Notes under the pieces: generated by a model
Databases searched by the model: none
What the model saw: only the letters and a program-made list of their open reading frames with translations
Told to the model about the DNA's origin: nothing
NCBI RefSeq assembly: GCF_000425365.1
Contig: NZ_AUDH01000012.1
Span: 1 to 64,000 of the forward strand
DNA: 64,000 nucleotides
Reading direction: 5' to 3'
DNA from: Rubritepida flocculans DSM 14296
GTDB lineage: Bacteria > Pseudomonadota > Alphaproteobacteria > Acetobacterales > Acetobacteraceae
Program-made: the position numbers and the translations under genes
Shown here: in pieces, positions 52,978 through 60,742 of the stretch
Layout: the number at the start of each line of letters is the position of its first letter
How positions within the stretch are numbered: position 1 is the first letter of the stretch

Positions 52978-54489
52978 ATGCTCGACACGCCCCACCCCAC
53001 CCCCGCCGGCGTCACCCTCGACGAGCGGAAACTCGCCGCCGCCCTCTCCGGGCTGCACTTCATCGGCGGGCGCTACGTTCCCGCCCTCTCGGGCAAGACC
53101 TTCGAGGTCGTGAACCCCGCCACCGGCGAGCCCGTGGCCAAGGCCGCCGAGGGCGACGCCGCCGATGTGGACGCCGCGGTGCGCGACGCCGCGCGCGCCC
53201 AGAAGGAATGGGCGAAGATGCCCGCGCGCAAGCGCGGCGCGCTGGTGCATCAATGCGCCGCCCTGCTGAAGGAGCACCAGGAGGAGCTCGCGCGCCTCAT
53301 CGCGCTCGAGACCGGCAAGGCGCTGCGCACGGAAAGCCGCGTCGAGGCGGGCGTGGTGGCCGACATCTTCGAGTTCTACGGCGGCCTCGGGAGCGAGCTG
53401 AAGGGCGAGAGCGTGCCCTTCGCGCCAAACGTGCTCAGCGTCACGGTGCGCGAGCCGCTCGGCGTGGTCGGCGCCATCATCCCCTGGAACGTGCCGATGC
53501 TGCTGATGGCGCTGAAGGTCGCGCCGGCGCTGGTGGCGGGGAATACGGTGGTGGTGAAGTCGGCCGAGGAGGCGCCGCTCGCCGTGCTGCGCATCTGCGA
53601 GCTGATGAACCGCGTGCTGCCGCCGGGCTGCTTCAACATGCTCTCGGGCTTCGGCCCCGAGTGCGGCGCGCCGCTGGTGGCGCACCCCCTGGTGCGCAAG
53701 GTGACCTTCACGGGTTCCGTCGAGACGGGGAAGATCGTGGCCAAGGCGGCGGCCGAGAAGCTCGTGCCGGTGACGCTCGAGCTCGGCGGCAAATCGCCCA
53801 TGATCGTCTTCGCCGACTGCGACTTCGCCAAGACGGTGCAGGGCGCGCTGACCTCGATGCGCTTCACGCGCCAGGGCCAGTCCTGCACCGCGGCCTCGCG
53901 CATCTATGTCGAGCGGCCGATCTTCGACCGCTTCGTGGCCGAGATGAAGAAGGCCGTGGACGCGATGGTGATGGGCGACCCGCTGGACGAGAAGACGGAC
54001 ATCGGCACCATCATCTCGCCCGGCCAGTTCGAGAAGGTGCAGGCCTATATCGAGGAAGGAAAGCGCACGCCGGGCGCGGTCGCGCACGAGTGCAGCGCCC
54101 TGCCGAAGGATCCCGCGCTGAAGAAGGGCCTCTTCCTGCGCCCCGTGATCTTCACCGGGCTGACCAAGGAGAGCCGGCTGGTGCGGGAGGAAATCTTCGG
54201 CCCCGTCACCGTCATCCAGCCCTTCGACGACGCCGAGTCGGTGCTGGCCGAGGCGAACGACAGCGACTACGGCCTCGCCGCCAGCCTCTGGACGAACAAC
54301 CTGAAGGTGGCGCTCGACCTCGCGCACCGGCTGGAGGCGGGGCTGGTGCAGGTCAACCAGAACCTCGTGGTGCAGGCGAATCTCAGCTACGGCGGCGTGA
54401 AGTCGAGCGGGCTCGGCAAGGAGGCCTCGCTGGAGGCGATGCTCGAGCACTTCACCCACAAGAAGACCATCATGGTGAACATGGGCTGA
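52978..54489 (+). CDS. Aldehyde dehydrogenase family protein
   Basis: NAD(P)-dependent aldehyde oxidation, 503 residues. Nucleophile C303 in GQSCTAASR, general base E268 in LELGGKSP, the cofactor site PWNVPMLLM and FTGSVETGK. GGAGGA is placed 9 nt upstream of the ATG at 52978. Could process an aldehyde made from whatever the Bug receptor brings in; the substrate is unknown. Its TGA stop is the first base of a full-length repeat element. Confidence 0.94.
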   Translation: MLDTPHPTPAGVTLDERKLAAALSGLHFIGGRYVPALSGKTFEVVNPATGEPVAKAAEGDAADVDAAVRDAARAQKEWAKMPARKRGALVHQCAALLKEHQEELARLIALETGKALRTESRVEAGVVADIFEFYGGLGSELKGESVPFAPNVLSVTVREPLGVVGAIIPWNVPMLLMALKVAPALVAGNTVVVKSAEEAPLAVLRICELMNRVLPPGCFNMLSGFGPECGAPLVAHPLVRKVTFTGSVETGKIVAKAAAEKLVPVTLELGGKSPMIVFADCDFAKTVQGALTSMRFTRQGQSCTAASRIYVERPIFDRFVAEMKKAVDAMVMGDPLDEKTDIGTIISPGQFEKVQAYIEEGKRTPGAVAHECSALPKDPALKKGLFLRPVIFTGLTKESRLVREEIFGPVTVIQPFDDAESVLAEANDSDYGLAASLWTNNLKVALDLAHRLEAGLVQVNQNLVVQANLSYGGVKSSGLGKEASLEAMLEHFTHKKTIMVNMG

Positions 54490-54652
54490 TACGGTCGGCA
54501 TGACATGCCGACCGTATCGCGCGCAGGGTTGACGGGCGCCCATCGAAGCTTTGCTTCGATGGGACCCGGTGTGGCGGCTGCGCGCCAAAACAAGGTCATG
54601 CCAGCGGCCGCACCGCCTCCGCAGGAGTCGCAATCAGCGGCCGCTGGTATGA
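54489..54652 (+). repeat. Intergenic repeat, long form (164 bp), best-preserved copy
   Basis: Starts on the A of the aldehyde dehydrogenase TGA. Hairpin 1: ATACGGTCGGCAT / ATGCCGACCGTAT (54489-54517, 13-bp stem, perfect). Core CGCGCAGGGTTGACGGGC. Hairpin 2: CCCATCGAAGC-TTT-GCTTCGATGGG (54539-54563, perfect). Then GGCGGCTGCGCGCC. Terminal arms CATGCCAGCGGCCGC (54597-54611) and GCGGCCGCTGGTATG (54637-54651), followed by A. Confidence 0.95.
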
Positions 54653-54671
54653 GCGGGCGGGAGCGCGCGGA

Positions 54672-54704
54672 GCGTAATACGGGCGGCGTGACCGCCGCCC
54701 GCCT
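54672..54704 (-). repeat. Truncated intergenic repeat at the btuB-type gene stop
   Basis: On the minus strand, starting on the A of the receptor's TGA stop, the sequence GGCGGGCGGCGGTCACGCCG continues CCCGTATTACGC. It matches the 5' palindrome of the copy at 40412. The hairpin GGGCGGCG/CGCCGCCC (54681-54700) could also end transcription of the receptor gene. Confidence 0.65.
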
Positions 54705-56647
54705 CAGAACGCGAATCGCGTCCCTGCCAGCACCGTCCGCCCCGGGATCTGGAAGCCGTTGACCGGCTCGAAGGCGCTGTCCGTCAGGTTGCGCGCCTCG
54801 AGGAAGGCCGTGACCTCGGGCGTGATCCGGTAGCTCGCCGCGAGGTTCAGGATGGTGCCGCTCTTGTTCCGCCGCGGCGCGGAGACGCTCGCGCCGCTGT
54901 TGAGATAGGTGGCGAAGGGCCCTTCCTGGCTGCGGCCGGTGAACTGGAGCTGCGGCGTGATCACCAGTCGCTCGATGGGCGTGATGCGCGCCGAGAGGCT
55001 CACCACATGCTCGGGCCGGCGCGGCAGCGGGCGCTGGGTGCGCGCGTCCACCGCGCTCGTCAGGGTCCAGGCCGCCTCGGCCGTCAGCCAGGGGAAGGGG
55101 CGCAGCGCCGCCACCAGCTCCGCGCCATGGATGTTCGCGCGGTCCACGTTCACCAGCGTGCTGAACTGCGCGTTGAAGGCGATGAGATCGCGCACGCGCG
55201 ACTGGAAGAAGGTCCAGCCCAGCGTCGCGAAGTCGGGCCGGCCGAAGGCGGGCAGGTCCATCTCCGCGCCGAACTCGTAGCCGAGGCTGCGCTCGGGCCG
55301 CAGGTTCGGGTTGCCGATGAAGGTGGTGCCCGTCCGGCCGAAGCGCTGGAACAGCGAGGGCGCGTTGAAGCCCGAGCCGCCCGCGGCGCGCAGCCGCAGG
55401 TGGAACTCCGGCACGTGATAGACGAAGCCCACCCGCCAGGTCGTCTCGCCCTCGAAGCCGCCCACATGGTCGTGCCGCAGCCCGGCCGTGAGGTCGAGCC
55501 GCTCCCACAGCCGGTATTGCACGGCGAGGTGCCCGGCCGTCGTGTCCTGCTTGGCGTTCACGCGGGTCTGGAAGGGGGCGCTGCCGTAGAGGCTGCGCGC
55601 CTCCTCCTGACTCCAGTTCGCGCCGAAGCTGAGCGCCCCCTGCCGCGCGGCGCCGAGATCGGGCAGGCGCACCACATTGCCCCAGTCGAGCGTCAGCCGC
55701 TCGCCCCGGTAGAGGTCGCGCGTGGTGGCGCGGCTGAGCAGATCGGGCAGGTTGGAATAGGCGCGGCGGTCCTGGGTGTAGGCGAGGCGCAGCCCCGTGG
55801 TCCAGGCGCCGTCGAACAGCCGCGTCTCGGCGCGCGCCTGGCCGAACCAGCGCCGGTCGTCGCCCGTGTAGTTGGGGTCGTCGCGCGGCACGCTGTCCAG
55901 GCCGAAGCGGTTCTGCCGGTAGCGGAACAGCCCCTCGATGCGCGTGCCCTCGATGGGCGTGAAGCCGAGCCGCGCCGTGGCCGCGCTGGCGGAGACGCCA
56001 TCGCGCTCGCGCAGCGTGTTCACGAAGCGCTCGGCGGTGGCGTTGCTGCCGCGGGTGGAGAGGTTGTTCACGCTGGCCAGGTAGTCGAAGCGCCCGAGCG
56101 TGCCCGCGGCGCCCAGGCCGCCGCGGAAGGTGGCGTTGGAGCCGCCGGCCGCCTCGCCATAGGGCGCGAAGGCGCGGTCCGCCGGCGCGCGGCGGGTGAC
56201 GAGGTTGACCACGCCCCCCAGCGCCGCCGCCCCGTAGAGCGAGGAGGCCGGGCCGCGCAGCACCTCGATGCGCTCGATGTCGAAGAGCAGGTCATTGCCG
56301 AAGTTGAACTCGTTGTTCGGCGCGGAGGGGTCGTTCAGCGGCACGCCATCCAGCAGCACCAGTGTGGAGCGGCTGGAATTGCCGCGCAGGAACACCGACG
56401 TCTGCTGCCCGAAGCCGCCATTGGGCGCGATGCGCAGCCCGGGCACGGCGGCCAGCGCCTCGGCCAGCGTGGCGTAGCCGCGCTCCTCGATCTGCTGACG
56501 GGTGATGACGGTGATGGCGGCGGGCACGCGCTCGAGCGGCGTGGGCACGCGGGTGGCGGTGACGATGGTGTCCGGGATCGCGGTCTGCGCGAATCCGGGC
56601 GTGATGGCGGCGAGCATGGCCGCGGTGGAGAGCAGGAGCCTGCGCAT
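54704..56647 (-). CDS. btuB: TonB-dependent cobalamin receptor (BtuB-like)
   Basis: Outer-membrane receptor of 647 residues. Signal peptide (cleavage after GFA), TonB-box region (PDTIVTATRVPTPLE), plug domain (RGNSSRSTLVLLDGVPLND, IERIEVLRGPASSLYGAAALGGVVN) and a C-terminal beta-barrel ending in aromatic residues (TRFAF). A cobalamin riboswitch directly upstream identifies vitamin B12 or a corrinoid as the likely ligand. No other B12 transport or synthesis genes are present in this window. Confidence 0.93.
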   Translation of the reverse strand: MRRLLLSTAAMLAAITPGFAQTAIPDTIVTATRVPTPLERVPAAITVITRQQIEERGYATLAEALAAVPGLRIAPNGGFGQQTSVFLRGNSSRSTLVLLDGVPLNDPSAPNNEFNFGNDLLFDIERIEVLRGPASSLYGAAALGGVVNLVTRRAPADRAFAPYGEAAGGSNATFRGGLGAAGTLGRFDYLASVNNLSTRGSNATAERFVNTLRERDGVSASAATARLGFTPIEGTRIEGLFRYRQNRFGLDSVPRDDPNYTGDDRRWFGQARAETRLFDGAWTTGLRLAYTQDRRAYSNLPDLLSRATTRDLYRGERLTLDWGNVVRLPDLGAARQGALSFGANWSQEEARSLYGSAPFQTRVNAKQDTTAGHLAVQYRLWERLDLTAGLRHDHVGGFEGETTWRVGFVYHVPEFHLRLRAAGGSGFNAPSLFQRFGRTGTTFIGNPNLRPERSLGYEFGAEMDLPAFGRPDFATLGWTFFQSRVRDLIAFNAQFSTLVNVDRANIHGAELVAALRPFPWLTAEAAWTLTSAVDARTQRPLPRRPEHVVSLSARITPIERLVITPQLQFTGRSQEGPFATYLNSGASVSAPRRNKSGTILNLAASYRITPEVTAFLEARNLTDSAFEPVNGFQIPGRTVLAGTRFAF

Positions 56648-56782
56648 GGGTTCCCCCTGGCTGCGCGTGACGACATGCCGCGCAAAGCGAGGGCCCCGCG
56701 CGACGGCTGGCGTCGAGCCCGCAAACGGAACAGGGTTCCGTGGCGCCGGTGCACCCCGCCCGGCACGCGCGAGAACAACTCT

Positions 56783-56964
56783 GCGCCGGCCGGTCTCCTG
56801 GCTCGCGGGTCACCGCCTCGGCCCGCCTTCTCGCCCCCCCGGCAGGGAGCAATGGCAGATGGGGCCGAGGCTCTCCGCCTACAGTTGCGGGGGCAGCCGC
56901 GGATTGAGGGAGGGGGCCTCCCCGTCGCGCGTTCCCGTTTCACCCCTCATCGGGGCACCGGCGC
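56783..56964 (-). promoter_or_regulatory. Cobalamin riboswitch
   Basis: On the minus strand: closing stem GCGCCGG (5') with CCGGCGC (3'), GATGAGGGGTGAAACGGGAA, the core GCTGCCCCCGCAACTGTAGG with CGGAGAGCC, then GGCGGGCCGAGGCGGTGACC and GCGAGCCAGGAGACCGGCC. These are the conserved B12-element blocks in their usual order. It lies 135 bp before the receptor start and would repress it when adenosylcobalamin is bound. It fills most of the 367-bp gap between the receptor and exoD. Confidence 0.95.
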
Positions 56965-57014
56965 ATGGCCGCAGTGTTAACGCGGCCCGGGGCGGGGGCG
57001 GAAGGGGGGGAAAG

Positions 57015-57650
57015 TCAGAACACCCAGCCCAGCGCCTTGATGCCCACCCAGACCAGCGCGCCGATCACCGCGGTGGCGAAGAGGCAGCCGGCGAGGGTGA
57101 GGGCGGCGCCGATCCCCACCACGCGGCTGTCGGCCTCCACCACGCCGAGCGCCATGACGATGTTGCCGAAGGCCGGCGGGCCGTTGGTGCCGGGGCCGGG
57201 CAGGATGAGCATGGCCGCGCAATAGACGGTGAGCCAGCCCACGATCTTGTCCCCCGTCGGGCCCGTGAAGAAGCCCGGGCGCGGCTTCACGAAGCGCTCC
57301 ACCTTGCCGAGCCAGGTGGAGGAGGCGGAAGCCAGGCGCAGCAGATCCTCGCGCTTGATGGACTGGCGCGCGATGAAGCGCGGCAGCTTCGGCACGCGCC
57401 GCCCCATGCCCATCTGCACGCCGAGGATCAGCATGGGAATGCCGAAGACGCTCGCCATGCCCGGCAGCAGCGAGGGCAGGCAGAGCAGCAGGATGAGCAG
57501 GCCGAAGGCGCGGTCGCCGAAGGCTTCCGCCATCTCGCCCAGCGTGATTCGCGCGCCCGGGAACTGCCCGGCCACCTGGTTCACGATGCGCGAGATGGGC
57601 GCGCTTTCGTCCGCGTGCACGCCCTCGGGGGCGGGGGGGCTGCCGTGCAA
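57015..57650 (-). CDS. ExoD family membrane protein
   Basis: A 211-residue protein of the ExoD (exopolysaccharide synthesis) family, whose biochemical role is undefined. N-terminal soluble part (VNQVAGQFPGARITLGEMAEAFGDRAFG), hydrophobic helices starting at LLILLLCLPSLLPG, and two helices at the C-terminal end. The FGDRAFGLLILLLCLP segment is the family hallmark. No exopolysaccharide genes are nearby. Confidence 0.88.
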   Translation of the reverse strand: MHGSPPAPEGVHADESAPISRIVNQVAGQFPGARITLGEMAEAFGDRAFGLLILLLCLPSLLPGMASVFGIPMLILGVQMGMGRRVPKLPRFIARQSIKREDLLRLASASSTWLGKVERFVKPRPGFFTGPTGDKIVGWLTVYCAAMLILPGPGTNGPPAFGNIVMALGVVEADSRVVGIGAALTLAGCLFATAVIGALVWVGIKALGWVF

Positions 57651-57757
57651 AACCTGTGTCCTGTCCGTATCCTCGGCCCGCCCGGGGGCGCGCGCGGCGT
57701 GACACTAGTGTCACGCGATGGGAAATCCAGCGAAAACTTGCCCCTGTCGCCGTGCTG

Positions 57758-58561
57758 TCACGCGCCGGTGAAGACGGGCTTGCGCTTCTCCATGAAGGCG
57801 CGGCGGCCCTCGCGGTAGTCGGCGCTGTCGAAGCAGGCGTCGGCGGCGGCGGCGATGGCGGCCATGTCGCGCTCCGCGGGGTCGGCCAGCACGGCGCGCA
57901 CCGTGCGCTTGTTGGCGGCGAGCGAGAGGGGCGCGTTCTGCGCGATGGCGGCGGTGATCTTGGCCACCTCCGCATCCAGGCTCTCGGCCGGGTGGATCTT
58001 GTTGACGAGGCCGATGCGCTCCGCCTCCTCGGCCGTGATGCGCCCGCCCGTCATCAGGATGAAATGCGCGTGCGCGGGACCGACGAGGGAGACGAGGTTC
58101 TTCACCATGTCGAAGCCATAGGCGATGCCGAGCCGCGCGGCGGGGATGCCGAACTCGCTGCCCGCGCCGGCGATGCGCATGTCGCAGGACATGGCGATGC
58201 CCAGGCCCCCGCCCATGCAGAAGCCCTGGATCTTCGCGATCACGGGCTTGGGGAACTCCGCGAGCTTCCTGCGGCCATGGCTCGTCTTGGCGTTGTAGTG
58301 GCGCTGCGCCTCGGCGTCCGACCGGTTCTGCTCGAACTGGCTGATGTCCGCCCCCGAGACGAAGGCCTTGCCGCCCGCGCCCTCGAGCACGACGCAGCGC
58401 ACGGCGGCGTCGGCGGCGAAGGCGTCGAGCGCGGCGGCGAGCCCGTCCCACATCGCGATGCTCATCGCGTTGCGCTTCTCGGGCTGGTTGAACACCACCG
58501 TGCCCACGCCCTCCTTCACATGGGCGAGAATCTTGCCGTCGGCGAAATCCATGCTGCTCAT
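57758..58561 (-). CDS. Crotonase-fold enoyl-CoA hydratase/isomerase family protein
   Basis: A 267-residue crotonase-fold protein. The CoA/oxyanion segments FVSGADISQF and IQGFCMGGGLGIAMSCDMR are intact. The two glutamates used by enoyl-CoA hydratase are replaced: G121 at the first (GGGLG) and A141 at the second (FGIPAARLG). It is therefore more likely an isomerase, decarboxylase, hydrolase or synthase-type member. It overlaps the preceding CoA-transferase remnant by 4 bp. Confidence 0.85.
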   Translation of the reverse strand: MSSMDFADGKILAHVKEGVGTVVFNQPEKRNAMSIAMWDGLAAALDAFAADAAVRCVVLEGAGGKAFVSGADISQFEQNRSDAEAQRHYNAKTSHGRRKLAEFPKPVIAKIQGFCMGGGLGIAMSCDMRIAGAGSEFGIPAARLGIAYGFDMVKNLVSLVGPAHAHFILMTGGRITAEEAERIGLVNKIHPAESLDAEVAKITAAIAQNAPLSLAANKRTVRAVLADPAERDMAAIAAAADACFDSADYREGRRAFMEKRKPVFTGA

Positions 58562-58929
58562 TCTCCCAGGGCGCCTGCCGCACGCAGCACGCCGATCTTC
58601 CGTTGCGTCAGCCCGGCCTCGGCCAGGATCTCCTGCGCCTGCACGCCGGGCTCGGGCGCCGGGCGGCGGATGCCGGGGCGGAGGCCCTCGATGGTCAGCG
58701 GCGTGCGCACCACCCCCGACTGGCCGGGCCGCGCATGCGGCACCTGCCAGACCATGCCGAGGTGGCGCACCTGCGGGTCCTCGAACACCGCGCGGCAGGC
58801 GGGCTCCGGGAACTCCGGCGAGCAGGCGGCGATGGCGATGGGCTTGCCCGCGGAGGGAAAGACGCCCATCGGCGCCTTTGCCGGATGGTCGTCGCCCGCC
58901 TCATCCGCTTCGCCCTTCGCGCCCGCCAT
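58558..58929 (-). pseudogene. Decayed CaiB-type CoA-transferase remnant
   Basis: An open frame of 123 residues that matches only pieces of the C-terminal third of CaiB-type transferases. FPSAGKPIAIAACSPEF corresponds to FPTKDGYIILAIGNDPTF of the full-length protein at 50592, then jumps to VFEDPQVRHLGMVWQVPHA (VFADPHVQARGMVVKMPHG there) and the end domain EILAEAGLTQRKIGVLRAAG. About 60 residues between them and the whole N-terminal domain with the catalytic Asp are missing. It could not be a working transferase; the frame is kept and overlaps the crotonase start. Confidence 0.7.
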
Positions 58930-58985
58930 GCCGTCCCCTCTCCCTCGGCCTCTCTAGCCGGCCCGCGCGGGCGGCGGAACCCGCC

Positions 58986-60065
58986 TCACCGCCAGCCCAG
59001 CCGCGACAGAACCCCCCAGAGCGGCCCGAGCAGGAAGTTGCACATCAGCGTGCGCGTGAGGTGGAAGGCCAGCACCAGCGGCACCGCCACCTCGAGCGCC
59101 TTGGCGGTGACGCCCATCTCCGGCATGCCGCCGGGCGCGAGGCCGAGCAGCACCGCCGCCGGCGGCAGCCCGCTCGCCCAGGCCAGCAGCAGGGCGAGCA
59201 CGAGGCACAGCCCGACGAGAAAGAGCGCCGAGAGCGCCGAGGCCAGCAGCAGCCGGCGCGAGCGCAGCAGGAACTCGCGCGTCAGGCGCTGGCCGAGCGC
59301 CATGCCCATCGCCACCTGCGCCGCGTCCACCAGCGCGGAGGGGATGGCCGAGGGCAGCACGCCGAGCGCGGCGGCGAGCAGCGACAGCGCGCAGGGGCCG
59401 ATCATCCAGGGATTGGCGATGCCCGTACGCCGCAGCGCGAAGGCCGCGAGCGTGCCGAGCGCGAGCATCGCCGCGAGCCCGGCCGGCGCGACAGCGAGGC
59501 GCGGGGCGAGGAAGTCCGCCCCATCGCCATGCGGGGCGAAGGCGGTGAGCGCCGCGGGCACCAGCAGCACCACGATCACCACGCGCAGCGTCTGCGCGAG
59601 GGTGACGGTGGGCACCGAGGCCCCGGCGCGCTGCGCCAGCACCACCATCACGATCACGCCGCCCGGAACCGCGCTGAAATAGCCGCTGCGCGCATCCGTC
59701 CCCGCGAGGCGCGTGAAGATCGGCACCGCGGCCAGCCCCGCCGCGATGGAGAGCAGCCCGGCCGCGACGATGCTGGGCAGCGCCTCGAGCAGCGCGGCGA
59801 GCACCGGCCCCGAGAAGGTCTGCCCGAAAGCGAGGCCGAGCAGGATGAGCGCCCCCGGCCGCCCCGCCGGATGCACCGCCACAGGCCTTCGCCAGGCCAG
59901 CATGGCCGTGCCCAGCATCGCCCCGATCATCCAGGCCAGGGGCACGCGCAGCGCATGGCAGAGCGCGCCGCCCGCCAGCGCGGCGGCGAGGGTGAGCAGG
60001 AAGGGCAGGAGGCGGGACAGGCCGGGCACCGCGGGCAGGATCGGCCGGGCACGCCGCATCGTCAA
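58986..60065 (-). CDS. AbrB-type integral membrane protein
   Basis: A 359-residue polytopic protein of the AbrB family (often mislabelled ammonia monooxygenase or regulator). About ten hydrophobic helices arranged as a duplicated unit; both halves carry a Pro/Gly-rich break, YFSAVPGGVIVMVVLA and LLGLAPGGMPEMGVTAKAL, which is the family signature. Function uncertain; probably a transporter. 56 bp upstream of the CoA-transferase remnant on the same strand. Confidence 0.85.
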   Translation of the reverse strand: MTMRRARPILPAVPGLSRLLPFLLTLAAALAGGALCHALRVPLAWMIGAMLGTAMLAWRRPVAVHPAGRPGALILLGLAFGQTFSGPVLAALLEALPSIVAAGLLSIAAGLAAVPIFTRLAGTDARSGYFSAVPGGVIVMVVLAQRAGASVPTVTLAQTLRVVIVVLLVPAALTAFAPHGDGADFLAPRLAVAPAGLAAMLALGTLAAFALRRTGIANPWMIGPCALSLLAAALGVLPSAIPSALVDAAQVAMGMALGQRLTREFLLRSRRLLLASALSALFLVGLCLVLALLLAWASGLPPAAVLLGLAPGGMPEMGVTAKALEVAVPLVLAFHLTRTLMCNFLLGPLWGVLSRLGWR

Positions 60066-60158
60066 ACCGCGGCGGCTTCACGATCCCTTAACCCTCTCGA
60101 TGGATTTTGCGACGGCTCCGAGGAGCGAGAGGCGCTCCGGCAAGGAGCGGAGAGTGCC

Positions 60159-60413
60159 GTGAACCCGATCAGCCCCATCCGGGCCCTGCCTGTCACCGCC
60201 GCCCGTCCGGCCGCCGCGGCGGCGGGCGAGGCGCCGCCGCCCGAGGCCGCACCGCCCCCGCCCAACCCCGCGCTGCGCATCGAGCCCGCGCTCGGCGTCG
60301 TCGTGATCGAGATGCGCGATGCGGGCGGGCGCGTGGTGCGCTCCGTGCCGAGCGAGAAGGAGCTCGAGGCCTATCGCGCCGCCGCCCTGCGCGGCGACCG
60401 GCCGGCGGGCTGA
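60159..60413 (+). CDS. Small FlaG-like protein
   Basis: An 84-residue protein starting at GTG with GGAG 6 nt upstream. The N-terminal half is Ala/Pro-rich and disordered. The C-terminal half (IEPALGVVVIEMRDAGGRVV, then RSVPSEKELEAYRAAAL) resembles the FlaG domain, where a beta hairpin ends in an R-x-(I/V)-P-S/P-E motif. No flagellar gene is in the window. Divergent from the AbrB gene (93 bp). Confidence 0.6.
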   Translation: MNPISPIRALPVTAARPAAAAAGEAPPPEAAPPPPNPALRIEPALGVVVIEMRDAGGRVVRSVPSEKELEAYRAAALRGDRPAG

Positions 60414-60422
60414 GCGGTCATC

Positions 60423-60586
60423 ATACGGGCGGCGTGAGACGCCGGCCGTATCGCGCGCAGGGTTGACGGGCACCCATCGACGCTTTGCTTCGATGGGACC
60501 CGGCGTGGCGGCTGCGCGCCAAGACAAAGGCATCCCAGCGGCCGCACCGGCGCCTCAGGAGTGGAAATCAGCGGCCGCTGCTATGA
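60423..60586 (+). repeat. Intergenic repeat, long form (164 bp)
   Basis: Same layout and length as the copy at 54489. Hairpin 1 ATACGGGCGGCGT/ACGCCGGCCGTAT (one mismatch), core CGCGCAGGGTTGACGGGC, hairpin 2 CCCATCGACGC-TTT-GCTTCGATGGG (one mismatch), GGCGGCTGCGCGCC, terminal arms CATCCCAGCGGCCGC and GCGGCCGCTGCTATG. It starts 10 bp after the FlaG-like gene and runs straight into the next copy. Confidence 0.93.
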
Positions 60587-60712
60587 TACGGCCGGCGGCT
60601 ACGCCGGACGTATCTCGCACGCCGGGTTGATGGGCGGCGGCGTGCCAAAACAAAGACATGCCAGCGGCCGCGCCGCAGCTTCAGCGGTCAAAGCAAGCGG
60701 CCGCTGGTATGA
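60586..60712 (+). repeat. Intergenic repeat, short form (127 bp), tandem with the preceding copy
   Basis: Shares base A60586 with the end of the previous copy (TATGATACGG). 5' palindrome CGGCCGGCGGCTACGCCGGACG, core CACGCCGGGTTGATGGGC, no hairpin 2, then CCAAAACAAAGACATG and terminal arms CATGCCAGCGGCCGC and GCGGCCGCTGGTATG. The spacer between the arms (GCCGCAGCTTCAGCGG then TCAAAGCAA) differs from that in other copies. Confidence 0.92.
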
Positions 60713-60742
60713 CTCGGCCGGGAAGACCGGCCACCCGCCCAC

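Noticed and set aside
56965-57014. Promoter boxes upstream of the B12 riboswitch (GTTAAC-like)
   Set aside because: No convincing paired -35/-10 at proper spacing; promoters in such GC-rich DNA cannot be called by eye.
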